The notes below the pieces were generated by a model that was not told the origin of the DNA, did not search any database, and saw only the letters and a program-made list of their open reading frames with translations. A stretch of 64,000 nt of DNA from Caldicellulosiruptor changbaiensis (GTDB lineage: Bacteria > Bacillota > Thermoanaerobacteria > Caldicellulosiruptorales > Caldicellulosiruptoraceae): assembly GCF_003999255.1 (NCBI RefSeq), contig NZ_CP034791.1, positions 2,830,501 through 2,894,500 of the forward strand. Reading direction: 5' to 3'. Below are positions 55,144-63,657 of the stretch, one piece after another. Within the stretch, counting starts at the first letter, position 1. The number at the start of each line of letters is the position of its first letter. A program made the position numbers and the translations under genes.

Positions 55144-56181
55144 TTACCACCTTTCTTGGTAATATTCTATCCTATCATTATAAATATAGTATAGCTTGTC
55201 TGCATTTATTACAGCTTTTACAAAGCCAAAAGAACCTACTTTCAATGTCTTGAGCTTATTCAAATTCAAAGAATAAATCCTCACTTCGTTTCCTTTTGAT
55301 GTGACAATCTTGTCGCTTGTTGCACAGATTGAATCAAAGTCTTCTATCTGTTTTAAAATGAACCTTCTGAGAAGCCTATTGTAAACTAAAACCCTGTTTT
55401 TGGCAAAAAGAACATCTGGATTTCCTATTACATATTCAGGTGCAGTAGCAAATGAGAAAACTTTTATCCTCTTTTGAAGCTTTGAGTCGTAAACTTCAAG
55501 ACTTTTTCCATTGTACAAAAGTATGTAATTTTCTATGGCATAACATCGCTTTGTATTCTGAAGATTTGGTGTCAGAACCTTTGACATAAAAACTCCTCGA
55601 TTGTCCACAAAAGATAGTGCCAATTCATTTGAATCTCTTGGTTTTAAAATTGCAATTGCAAAAGAGCTGTTAAAATCACAGTCTATTACCTTTTCCTTAT
55701 ACTTTGCTGAGAACACAATATTTTGGTTTTTATCATACATTATTAAATAGTCTTCCTTTTCGCTTGATAAAAGCACCAAAACACTTCCATTTTTTATTCT
55801 TATCTTTTCAATATTCGCCGGATACAATATATCCTTTTGCCACAAGTTAGAGAGTATATGAAGGTACTTGCCACCTTGAACATATGCAGCTGCAATGCTG
55901 CCATCTGAAAATGTTTTGTGATTTTGATATGCAATGTTTGTCCACCTTAGATTGTCACCTGTAAGTCTTCCAATCTTTCCTCTGTACACTATGGCAACTC
56001 CGTCTTTAATTGGCACGATATCTTCATAGTATCTTATGTTTGGATATGTCTTTTTGTACTCATAGTGAGAAAACATATAGGGATTTATAAATTCCACTCC
56101 AAACACATTGAGAGTTAAAATTATAGAGATAAGCAGGGCGAGGCATAATATGAGCTTGTACAAAAAACGAATTAATCTCAT
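55144..56181 (-). CDS. DUF5711-like membrane-anchored protein
   Basis: The 345-residue protein has a membrane anchor (LIRFLYKLILCLALLISIIL) and then a long extracytoplasmic region. That region consists of repeated short beta motifs (ILYPANIEKIRIKNGSVLVL; NLQNTKRCYAIENYILLY), probably a propeller-like fold. I recall DUF5711 proteins paired with cvpA in Clostridia, which fits the neighbour here, but no catalytic motif is visible. The cvpA start is 10 bases downstream. Confidence 0.65.
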   Translation of the reverse strand: MRLIRFLYKLILCLALLISIILTLNVFGVEFINPYMFSHYEYKKTYPNIRYYEDIVPIKDGVAIVYRGKIGRLTGDNLRWTNIAYQNHKTFSDGSIAAAYVQGGKYLHILSNLWQKDILYPANIEKIRIKNGSVLVLLSSEKEDYLIMYDKNQNIVFSAKYKEKVIDCDFNSSFAIAILKPRDSNELALSFVDNRGVFMSKVLTPNLQNTKRCYAIENYILLYNGKSLEVYDSKLQKRIKVFSFATAPEYVIGNPDVLFAKNRVLVYNRLLRRFILKQIEDFDSICATSDKIVTSKGNEVRIYSLNLNKLKTLKVGSFGFVKAVINADKLYYIYNDRIEYYQERW

Positions 56182-56205
56182 AGCTTTTCACGCCTTTTTT
56201 GTTTT

Positions 56206-57303
56206 TTAAAGTCTTTCCACCATCAATATGGCTATGTCGTCGTCTAAATCTGAGACAAAGTTTCTTAGGTCTCTTATCAAAAGTTCTGTGTTGATGTTTT
56301 TGATACTAAGTATTCTCTTTATAAGCCTTTTTTTGCCATACATCTCACCGTATTTGTTTTTGCTCTCAATAAGCCCATCTGAATAGAAGATTAGTTTATC
56401 ATGTTTTTCAAGCACTGTCTCCTTTATCTCAAACCCCTGTTCTAAATCAATTGAAGCAATTGGCTGGCCTTTCATAGAAAACATCTTTATTTTCTTGTTA
56501 GCTCTGACCAAGATAGGTTCTGTCACATGCCCTGCACTAATCATGTTCACTTTTCCCGACTTCTTCTCCAATATTCCAAGAACAATTGTTATATACACCT
56601 CATTTGGAAAGTTCATTTCAATAAAATCCAAAAGCACACCTTTCATAATCTCTTGAGCACTTGCTTCTATGTATGTATGAGCATTTTTTATTATACTCTG
56701 CTTTACAAAGACTGTTACCATTGATGCCAAAAGCCCATGCCCTGCTACATCTGCAACGTAAAATACAATCTTGTCGTCAATGTTTATGACATCTAAAAAG
56801 TCTCCTCCAAGCCGTTCACAAGGCTTGTAAGTATATGTGATCCTGTATCCTTCTATTTTAGGGATAACCGGCAAAAGTGATTGCTGAAGCCTCTTTGCAA
56901 ATTCTAAGTCACGTTTTAGAATCTCGTTCTGGCGTCTAAGTCTTTCTTCTATTCTTCTTTGCTCTGTAATATCTCTGAACACCTCGACTGTGCCAATTAC
57001 ATTTCCATTCTCATCGTGTATAGGAGAGCTTATGACATAGTATACCCTGTCCTTATGAGTGGCATATTTCATAGCCCTTGTATTTTCCTTAATTGACTTT
57101 ATTGCAATACACTCTTCACAACGCGTATTTTTACAAAAAAGGTCGTAGCATTTTTTGCCTGTCTGGTCGCCAAACTCTTCTTTCATCTTTGAATTGCAAA
57201 AGATAACATTCCCATCTATATCAATGACCCTCACCAGGTCTAACATTCCATTCAATATGCTTTCATAAAAGCTCTGTGAAAAATTGATTCTTTGGAAGTC
57301 CAT
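56206..57303 (-). CDS. PAS sensor with SpoIIE-type PP2C phosphatase (RsbU-like)
   Basis: The 365-residue protein has a PAS domain (~12-115), including a four-Cys patch (KKCYDLFCKNTRCEECIA), and a short coiled coil (~115-150). The PP2C_SIG phosphatase follows with RLGGDFLDVI, FYVADVAGHGLLASM, IFYSDGLIESKN, and DLDDDIAILMVE, the metal-binding Asp residues all present. Such proteins dephosphorylate anti-sigma antagonists to switch on alternative sigma factors. A 10-bp hairpin lies just upstream of its ribosome site. Confidence 0.9.
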   Translation of the reverse strand: MDFQRINFSQSFYESILNGMLDLVRVIDIDGNVIFCNSKMKEEFGDQTGKKCYDLFCKNTRCEECIAIKSIKENTRAMKYATHKDRVYYVISSPIHDENGNVIGTVEVFRDITEQRRIEERLRRQNEILKRDLEFAKRLQQSLLPVIPKIEGYRITYTYKPCERLGGDFLDVINIDDKIVFYVADVAGHGLLASMVTVFVKQSIIKNAHTYIEASAQEIMKGVLLDFIEMNFPNEVYITIVLGILEKKSGKVNMISAGHVTEPILVRANKKIKMFSMKGQPIASIDLEQGFEIKETVLEKHDKLIFYSDGLIESKNKYGEMYGKKRLIKRILSIKNINTELLIRDLRNFVSDLDDDIAILMVERL

Positions 57304-57314
57304 CCTCTTACCCC

Positions 57315-57342
57315 GCCAATGATAAATAAATCTATCATTGGC
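57315..57342 (-). promoter_or_regulatory. Hairpin upstream of the PAS-PP2C gene
   Basis: GCCAATGATA (57315-57324) and TATCATTGGC (57333-57342) are perfect complements around an 8-base loop. No U-run follows, and the GGGGTAAGAGG ribosome region starts within 3 bases of the stem, so it may shape translation or mRNA processing between DUF4446 and this gene. Confidence 0.45.
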
Positions 57343-57370
57343 AGGAAACCCCCTTTCTTTTGTGATGTTT

Positions 57371-57883
57371 TTATTCTTTTATCTCTTTTGCAAGGTAATT
57401 TTTCCTTGCCAAGTCAATTGCCTGCATCTCTTCAGCTGAAAGCGGATACTTCGATAGACCATTTTCAATTGGCTTTGCATATATGCTTGATCCATCTCTT
57501 GAATATATGCTATTTAATACAACTCCATTGTCGTACTCATCTAAAAGGGCAATTGCAAAACTGAGTTTGCTCCCAACATTTTCAAATGCATCATACCTCA
57601 CAACCCCAAGCTTCTTTATATTTAGCTTTGAGTTCTCACTGAGCACTCTGTGACTTTTGTGCAAAGCCTTTAAAACCTCTTCAAAATACTCTATCTTTTC
57701 ATTCGTCTCTCTCAAAATCTCTTCAATTGTTTTAAAATCATCATTTTTTACAAGGGCTAAAAAACGTCTTTTTAGATTTTTATTCTTTACTGACTGAATA
57801 AGCAGTGCTATAAAAAGTATCATATTTATTATAAGAAGTGCAATTATAATCTGGTTTGAGTAGCTACTAAGAAAATCTTTCAT
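57371..57883 (-). CDS. DUF4446 family membrane protein
   Basis: The 170-residue protein has an N-terminal helix (IIIALLIINMILFIALLIQS), then a coiled coil (TIEEILRETNEKIEYFEEVL). The conserved C-terminal block is IKKLGVVRYDAFENVGSKLS, FAIALLDEYDNGVVLNSIYS, and SSIYAKPIENG. The family lies next to parB in many Firmicutes, as here; function is unknown. Confidence 0.88.
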   Translation of the reverse strand: MKDFLSSYSNQIIIALLIINMILFIALLIQSVKNKNLKRRFLALVKNDDFKTIEEILRETNEKIEYFEEVLKALHKSHRVLSENSKLNIKKLGVVRYDAFENVGSKLSFAIALLDEYDNGVVLNSIYSRDGSSIYAKPIENGLSKYPLSAEEMQAIDLARKNYLAKEIKE

Positions 57884-57910
57884 TAACTATACTTCCTCCT
57901 TCTTTTGCAA

Positions 57911-57926
57911 TGTTCCACGTGGAACA
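57911..57926. promoter_or_regulatory. parS centromere site 1
   Basis: TGTTCCACGTGGAACA is a perfect 16-bp palindrome matching the parS consensus, between spo0J and DUF4446. Confidence 0.93.
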
Positions 57927-57930
57927 TTTT

Positions 57931-58782
57931 TTATGGCATGAGTATTGAGATGATCTTTTCAAGTTCCTCATCATTGCTGAATTCTATCTCAATCTTTCCT
58001 TTTTTCTTTTTCTTATGAATCTTGACCTTTAGCCCAAATAGCTTCATAAGATTTTCCTCTAACTCTTTTAGGACCTCATCCTCAACCTCATCCCTCTTTT
58101 GTTTGTCTTTTGCCTTTACAATCTCTTCAAGTTCTCTCACACTTAAATCCTTTTCAACTACAAGCTTTGCCAAGTTCTCTCTTTCAACATCATTTTCAAC
58201 AGACAAAAGCACTTTCGCATGACCTTCAGAAATCTTGCCTTCAATTATCATCTGCAATATATTCTGACCAATATTTAATATCCTCAAAGTATTTGCAATC
58301 TTTGACCTTGAAATCCCAATTCTTTTTGCAAGTTCTTCTTGTGTATAGCCGTGCTCATCAATAAGCTTTTTATAAGCAAGCGCTTCTTCATATGGGTTTA
58401 AATCTTTTCGCTGAATATTTTCAATGAGTGCAATCTCAGTTGGATTTGTATAGTTGCGTACAATACAAGGGACCTTTTGAAGCCTTGCAATTTTACAAGC
58501 CCTAAGTCTTCTCTCGCCAGCAATGAGTACATATTTATCTCCTTCTCTTCTCACAACAAGAGGTTGAATGAGTCCCACATTTTTAATCGACTGAGCAAGC
58601 TCTTCAATTTCATTATCATCAAAAATCTTTCTTGGCTGTTCGTTTGAAGGTAAAATTTTATCAATCTCAATCTCTTCTATTCTCTCATCATTAGCAGACT
58701 GTATATCATTAAGACTTTCATCAAAATTCTGGGCACCATCATCAAACAGGGCATCAAGACCCTTTCCAAGCCGCTTTTTCAT
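57931..58782 (-). CDS. parB: Chromosome-partitioning ParB (Spo0J)
   Basis: The CTP-dependent DNA-clamp protein loads at parS and recruits condensin. Its 283 residues have GLIQPLVVRREGDKYVLIAG, GERRLRACKIARLQKVPCIV (CTP-binding GERRxRA), and PTEIALIENIQRKDLNPYEE. The HTH follows (GYTQEELAKRIGISRSKIAN), then HAKVLLSVEN and a C-terminal dimer domain. It is 15 bases after parA with AGAGGTG before the ATG. The two parS sites flank the pair. Confidence 0.96.
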   Translation of the reverse strand: MKKRLGKGLDALFDDGAQNFDESLNDIQSANDERIEEIEIDKILPSNEQPRKIFDDNEIEELAQSIKNVGLIQPLVVRREGDKYVLIAGERRLRACKIARLQKVPCIVRNYTNPTEIALIENIQRKDLNPYEEALAYKKLIDEHGYTQEELAKRIGISRSKIANTLRILNIGQNILQMIIEGKISEGHAKVLLSVENDVERENLAKLVVEKDLSVRELEEIVKAKDKQKRDEVEDEVLKELEENLMKLFGLKVKIHKKKKKGKIEIEFSNDEELEKIISILMP

Positions 58783-58797
58783 AAAAATACACCTCTT

Positions 58798-59571
58798 TTA
58801 TGTATTCTTCTTCACTTTATTTAGGTACTCATCAGCAAGTTCTATATATGCACGTGCTCCTTTTGAATCCGGGTCATAAAAAATCCCTGGAAGTCCAAAC
58901 GAAGGTGCTTCAGAAAGTCTTACATTCCTTGGAATAATACTCAAAAAGACCTTCTCACCAAAATATTTTTTTACTTCTTCTACAACCTCAAGTGAAAGAT
59001 TTGTTCTTGAATCAAACATTGTTAAAACAACACCATCAATCTCAAGATGCTTGTTCAGATGTTTTCTCACAAGGTTAATTGTACTTGAAAGCTGAGAAAG
59101 CCCCTCTAAGGCATAGTATTCGCACTGAATAGGTATTATGACAGAATCAGATGCAGCAAGAGCATTTAAGGTCAAAAGTCCTAAGGAAGGTGGACAATCA
59201 ATAAATATGTAATCATATTCACTTTTGACACTCTCAATAGCACTTTTTAACCTATATTCTCTTGCTATCACAGAGACAAGCTCTATCTCGCTTCCTGCTA
59301 AATTCACATTTGAAGGAAGAATATCTAAATTCTCAAATTTATCCTTTATTATAACCTCTTTTATATCAGCACTGCCTATCAGAACATCATAAATAGTCTT
59401 TTCTAAAGACTTTTTGTCAATCCCAAAACCACTTGTGAGATTACCCTGTGGATCACAGTCAACAGCTAAAACCTTTTTTCCCTTTTTACTTATTGCAGCA
59501 GATAAATTCACACAGGTTGTTGTTTTTCCCACTCCACCTTTTTGATTGACAACTGCCACAACTCTTGCCAT
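58798..59571 (-). CDS. parA: Chromosome-partitioning ATPase ParA (Soj)
   Basis: The 257-residue protein opens MARVVAVVNQKGGVGKTTTC, the deviant Walker A, then CDPQGNLTSGFG, IDCPPSLGLLTLNALAASDS, and an RNVRLSEAPSFG motif. It is the first gene of the soj-spo0J operon. parS site 2 lies 49 bases before the start. It coordinates origin segregation and DnaA activity with ParB. Confidence 0.96.
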   Translation of the reverse strand: MARVVAVVNQKGGVGKTTTCVNLSAAISKKGKKVLAVDCDPQGNLTSGFGIDKKSLEKTIYDVLIGSADIKEVIIKDKFENLDILPSNVNLAGSEIELVSVIAREYRLKSAIESVKSEYDYIFIDCPPSLGLLTLNALAASDSVIIPIQCEYYALEGLSQLSSTINLVRKHLNKHLEIDGVVLTMFDSRTNLSLEVVEEVKKYFGEKVFLSIIPRNVRLSEAPSFGLPGIFYDPDSKGARAYIELADEYLNKVKKNT

Positions 59572-59619
59572 TTTTTTAGCGTTTCCTCACCACTTTTTAA
59601 TTAGATTATATCACAAGAA

Positions 59620-59635
59620 TGTTCCACGTGGAACA
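59620..59635. promoter_or_regulatory. parS centromere site 2
   Basis: Second perfect TGTTCCACGTGGAACA, between parA and the pstS operator. Confidence 0.93.
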
Positions 59636-59650
59636 TTATGTATTTATTAT

Positions 59651-59738
59651 TTAACAATTTTTTAACATTTTCAAAACATAGATTTAACCTAATTTAAACA
59701 AAAATTTAACATAAGTTTAATCTAAATTAAACAAATGA
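59651..59738 (+). promoter_or_regulatory. Tandem Pho-box array, eight 11-bp units, upstream of pstS
   Basis: From 59651 the sequence is phased in 11-bp units close to TTAACA-N5: TTAACA, TTAACA, AAAACA, TTAACC, TAAACA, TTAACA, TTAATC, TAAACA. Firmicutes PhoP binds direct TTAACA-type repeats spaced 11 bp, usually four or so. A -10-like TATACT follows at 59743-59748. It fits phosphate-starvation control of pstS and phoA. Confidence 0.8.
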
Positions 59739-59786
59739 CTACTATACTGTAAATTGATAAAACCAAACCGAGGAGGGGTTCTTAAG

Positions 59787-60932
59787 ATGAAAAGCTTTAA
59801 GATTTCAAAAAAACTGTTCTCAGCTTTGATTTTAACTTGTTTTGCCATGTCAATTTTACTAACAGGTATCTTTGCATTTGGGCAGTCGCTTATTGTTAAG
59901 TCAAAGTCACTTCCAGCAACTGTATCACACAAACAGATTGTAATCACATTTTCTCAAGAGATTTCAAAAGGTCCGAATTTCGGAAAGATAGTGCTCCTAA
60001 AAAATAAAAAAACTAAGGTTCCTATTTCAGCATCTATATCTGCTAACAAGCTTGTTGTAGCAATCAAACAATCACTTGTCGCAAAAGCACAGTACCAACT
60101 TACAGTTCCTGCAAATGCTGTTAAAGGCTCAAAAGGAGGTTCAAATTCAGAGCTAAAATTTTCATTTATTCCACAGTCAACATCAGCAAATCTTTCAGGA
60201 AGGATACTCATTGCAGGTTCAACATCTGTTCAGCCACTTGCCGATGAGCTTGCTAAATACTTCATGCAGCAAAATCCAAAGGTTTCTATTGAGGTTCAAG
60301 GTGGAGGGTCATCTGTTGGTATAAAATCCGCTATCCAAGGCATTGTTGATATTGGAACATCATCAAGAGAACTCACAGAGGATGAGACAAGGCAGCTTGC
60401 TGCAAAAAGTTGGCAGGAGATAAAGATTGCAGAAGATGGAATAGCAGTAATTGTTCATAAGACAAATCCAGTTTCTAACTTGAGTGTTGAGCAAATAAGA
60501 GATATATTCTCGGGCAAAATTAAAAACTGGAAAGAGGTTGGCGGTAAAAACGCTCCTATTGTAGTTGTTACACGTGAGGAAGGCTCAGGTACAAGAGGAG
60601 CATTTGAAGAGATAGTTATGGGCAAAGCAAAGATAACAGACTCGGCAATTGTCCAGCCATCAACAGGTGCTGTCAAAACAACAGTATCACAGGATGAAAA
60701 TGCAATAGGATTTATCTCACTTGGTGTTTTAGACAGCACAGTAAAAGGTGTAAAAGTTGATGGAGTTGAACCAACAGAGAAAAATGTAAAGCTTGGAAAG
60801 TACAAAGTTAAAAGGCCATTCCTCTTCTTAGTATCAAAGAATCCAAGTAGAGTGACAAAAGCATTTGTAGACTTTGTACTATCAGATGAAGGTCAGGCAA
60901 TTGTCGCAAAGAATTATATCTCCGTTAAATAA
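59787..60932 (+). CDS. pstS: Phosphate ABC transporter substrate-binding protein with N-terminal Ig-like domain
   Basis: ATG 59787 has GGAGGGG ~9 bases upstream. Signal region KLFSALILTCFAMSILLTGI; residues ~30-140 form an Ig-like domain (LPATVSHKQIVITFSQEISK; KSKGGSNSELKFSF-type end). From ~140 the PBP fold has RILIAGSTSVQPLADELAKY, VEVQGGGSSVGIKSAIQG-type phosphate loop, SSRELTEDE and TREEGSGTRGAFEEIVMG. These are the PstS phosphate-contact motifs. No pstCAB genes are in the window. phoA follows in the same operon. Confidence 0.93.
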   Translation: MKSFKISKKLFSALILTCFAMSILLTGIFAFGQSLIVKSKSLPATVSHKQIVITFSQEISKGPNFGKIVLLKNKKTKVPISASISANKLVVAIKQSLVAKAQYQLTVPANAVKGSKGGSNSELKFSFIPQSTSANLSGRILIAGSTSVQPLADELAKYFMQQNPKVSIEVQGGGSSVGIKSAIQGIVDIGTSSRELTEDETRQLAAKSWQEIKIAEDGIAVIVHKTNPVSNLSVEQIRDIFSGKIKNWKEVGGKNAPIVVVTREEGSGTRGAFEEIVMGKAKITDSAIVQPSTGAVKTTVSQDENAIGFISLGVLDSTVKGVKVDGVEPTEKNVKLGKYKVKRPFLFLVSKNPSRVTKAFVDFVLSDEGQAIVAKNYISVK

Positions 60933-60969
60933 AAAAATAGCAAGATAGAAGGGGGGACATACTATTAGC

Positions 60970-62613
60970 ATGAATAAATTTTTAAAATCTAAAAAGGCTT
61001 CTATAGTCTCGCTACTTCTTATTCTCTGCCTTGTTTTTAGCACCCTTGTCTTTGCAAGCCAAGACAGTAGCGAACAGTCCAACAAAGTCAAGAACGTAAT
61101 ACTCATGATACCAGATGGCATGACAATAGCTCACACCACTTTGGCAAGATGGTATCAAGGCGGAGAACCTCTTTCAATGGATGAGATAGCATGTGGGCTT
61201 GTGAGAACATATTCAGCAAACAACCCAATAACAGACTCAGCACCAGCTGCAACAGCATATGCAACAGGATACAAAACACAAAATAGTTATTTATCAATCT
61301 ATCCCGAAATCTCATCAATGCCAGGTGTTGGTCAGGTTGAAGAAAAAGACTTTTTCAAACCAATTGTGACAATCTTAGAAGCAGCAAAAAAGGCTGGAAA
61401 GTCAACAGGCCTTGTTGTAACTTGTCAATTTCCTCATGCAACCCCTGCAGCTTTTGCTGCACACACAGATAATAGGAATGACTATGAAGGTATAGCTGAA
61501 CAAATGGTTTACAATCAGGTTGATGCGGTACTTGGTGGTGGGTGGAAGTATATTGACAAAAATCAAAGAAAAGACAAAGAAGATTTAGTTCAGTATTTAA
61601 GAGACAATGGATTTATTGTAACAACCAAGTGGGAAGATTTGAAAAATGAATCGCCAAGAAAGGTTTGGGGACTTTTTGCTCAGGATGCAATGCACTACGA
61701 TTTTGACAGAAGTGGCACAGGCGAACCTTCTTTGTCAGAGATGACACAAAAAGCACTACAGATTTTATCAAAAAACAAAAATGGATTCTTCTTGATGGTT
61801 GAAGGAAGCGAAATAGACTGGGCATCACATGCAAATGACCCTGTTGGTGTTGTCTCAGAGGTGTTGGCATTTGACAAGGCAGTAAAAGTAGCCTTAGATT
61901 TTGCAAAATCAAGAGATGATACAGCAGTAATAATTGCACCAGACCACAACAACGGTGGAATGACCTTAGGAAATTACTCAGCTCAAGTAGATTCTGTTTT
62001 GCTCAATGATTTCTTAAAATATATCAAAAAAGCAAAAAGAACAGGCAGCGGAATTGAAGATTTGCTTGGAAACAACAGAACAGATGAGAATATCAAAAAT
62101 ATAGTTTCACAATATTACGGAGTTGACAATCTCACTCAAGATGAAATAGATGCAATCAAAAAGGCGCCAGCAGGAAGGCTTAACTATGTTCTTGGTCCAA
62201 TCATCAGCAAGCGTTCATATATCGGCTGGACTACAAATGAGCACACAGGTGAAGACGTTGTACTTTATGCGTATCATCCAAACGGATACGTTCCTCATGG
62301 TGTTATAGACAACACAGAAGTTTGTGATTATATGGCTGAGATTTTGGGAATAGACCTTGGAAGCTTCAATGAAAATAGTTACATCTCAAACGTAGACTTA
62401 GAAGAAAAAGGTTATAATGTTACAATTGATACAAGCAATCCAAATAATATTCAGCTTGTGATAAGCAGCAAGGGCAAGACATATATTGTGCCACAAAATA
62501 AGAATGTAGTAATTGAAGGAAACAAACAATATACTCTCAAATATGTAAGTGTCTACATCCCAAGTGCAAAGAGGTTCTTTGTATCAAGTGAAATAGAAGA
62601 ATTACTGAAATAG
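60970..62613 (+). CDS. phoA: Secreted alkaline phosphatase
   Basis: The 547-residue protein has signal peptide ASIVSLLLILCLVFSTLVFA. The mature enzyme shows VILMIPDGMT (metal-binding Asp), NPITDSAPAATAYATGYKTQ (nucleophile Ser in DSA), FLMVEGSEIDWASHANDP (Glu/Asp/His metal ligands), IIAPDHNNGG (Asp-His), and TNEHTGEDV (His). All are expected zinc and magnesium ligands. It sits 37 bases behind pstS and shares the Pho operator. GGGGGG lies ~13 bases before the ATG. A terminator follows. Confidence 0.95.
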   Translation: MNKFLKSKKASIVSLLLILCLVFSTLVFASQDSSEQSNKVKNVILMIPDGMTIAHTTLARWYQGGEPLSMDEIACGLVRTYSANNPITDSAPAATAYATGYKTQNSYLSIYPEISSMPGVGQVEEKDFFKPIVTILEAAKKAGKSTGLVVTCQFPHATPAAFAAHTDNRNDYEGIAEQMVYNQVDAVLGGGWKYIDKNQRKDKEDLVQYLRDNGFIVTTKWEDLKNESPRKVWGLFAQDAMHYDFDRSGTGEPSLSEMTQKALQILSKNKNGFFLMVEGSEIDWASHANDPVGVVSEVLAFDKAVKVALDFAKSRDDTAVIIAPDHNNGGMTLGNYSAQVDSVLLNDFLKYIKKAKRTGSGIEDLLGNNRTDENIKNIVSQYYGVDNLTQDEIDAIKKAPAGRLNYVLGPIISKRSYIGWTTNEHTGEDVVLYAYHPNGYVPHGVIDNTEVCDYMAEILGIDLGSFNENSYISNVDLEEKGYNVTIDTSNPNNIQLVISSKGKTYIVPQNKNVVIEGNKQYTLKYVSVYIPSAKRFFVSSEIEELLK

Positions 62614-62629
62614 ATAAAAAATATTTTTG

Positions 62630-62665
62630 TGCCCTCACAAAAATGTGTGGGGGCATTTTCTTTTT
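62630..62665 (+). terminator. Terminator of the pstS-phoA operon
   Basis: TGCCCTCACA (62630-62639) pairs with TGTGGGGGCA (62646-62655, one G-U), then a T-rich run. Confidence 0.8.
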
Positions 62666-62697
62666 AAAAAAAATACCTCCTCATATTACGAGGAGGT
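62664..62697 (-). terminator. Terminator overlapping the noc stop codon
   Basis: ACCTCCTC (62675-62682) pairs with GAGGAGGT (62690-62697). On the minus strand the stem includes the last noc codons and ends in TTTTTTTT. Confidence 0.8.
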
Positions 62698-63561
62698 CTG
62701 CGGGGATTTTTTATTTATTCTAACGATTATTTCGTAGTATGCTTCAGTTTTATTTTCTTTTATATCATAATTTATATCAGTCTTTTGGAAAATTTTCAAG
62801 GCCTTTTTTATGGTATTGTAAATAACCCTACAATCATTCATTGAAACCTTAATTGCTTTTCCATTTTTTGTTACTTTCTTATTGTTAAGGTACTCTGAAA
62901 TTAGTCTTTCGGTCTGAGCAACTGTGAGTCCATTTTCAATTATCTTTGGAATTATGTATTTCATATCTTCCTCTGATTCAAGCTTCAAAAGAGCTCGTGC
63001 ATGCCGCTCAGACAGTTCATTTTCACGAATTATCCAACGAACATCAGGAGGAAGTGACAAAAGCCTTATCTTGTTCGCAATAGCACTTTGTGTCTTGCCA
63101 ACTCGTTTTGCTATCTCAACCTGAGTTAGGCCAAACTCTTCTATAAGCTGTTTGTAACCTTGCGCCTCTTCAAAAAAATCAAGGTCCTGACGCTGGATGT
63201 TCTCTATAAGTGCCAATATTGCACTTTCAATGTCTGTGACATTTATGACAATTGCTTTAATCTTATCAAAACCAAGATGTTTGCAAGCTCTAAGTCTTCT
63301 CTCACCTGCAATTAAGTAATAAACCTCACCACGTTTTCTTACAATTATTGGCTGCAAAAGCCCATAATTTTTTATTGACTCAGCAAGCCCTTCGATAAGC
63401 TTTTCATCAAAATTAGTTCTCGGCTGAAAAGGATTTGGCAAAACCTTATTTATAGGTATCATCTCAATAGTATAAAGCTCTTTTTCCATATCCAACTTGT
63501 TTGTTTGCCTAATTAAAAGTGAAAACAACTTTATAAAGCCCCTTCCTTTTTTATTCAACAT
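62686..63561 (-). CDS. noc: Nucleoid occlusion protein Noc (ParB paralogue)
   Basis: The 291-residue protein has N-terminal KKGRGFIKLFSLLIRQTNK, a plausible membrane-binding amphipathic helix as in Noc. Next come VLPNPFQPRTNF, GERRLRACKHLGFDKIKAI (CTP site), LIENIQRQDLDFFEEAQGY, HTH FGLTQVEIAKRVGKTQSAIA, and ERHARALLKLESE. Noc normally sits between rsmG and soj, exactly its place here. It binds NBS sites, not parS, and blocks division over DNA. SD is weak; the amphipathic start supports ATG 63561. Confidence 0.9.
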   Translation of the reverse strand: MLNKKGRGFIKLFSLLIRQTNKLDMEKELYTIEMIPINKVLPNPFQPRTNFDEKLIEGLAESIKNYGLLQPIIVRKRGEVYYLIAGERRLRACKHLGFDKIKAIVINVTDIESAILALIENIQRQDLDFFEEAQGYKQLIEEFGLTQVEIAKRVGKTQSAIANKIRLLSLPPDVRWIIRENELSERHARALLKLESEEDMKYIIPKIIENGLTVAQTERLISEYLNNKKVTKNGKAIKVSMNDCRVIYNTIKKALKIFQKTDINYDIKENKTEAYYEIIVRINKKSPQTSS

Positions 63562-63657
63562 TTTCTGCTAATAATATTTCTACTTCAATTTAAAATCTCC
63601 TTCTTTTTATTTCAAGATTTTTCAGACATTTTCAATCAGATTTTGACAAATTTTTTA

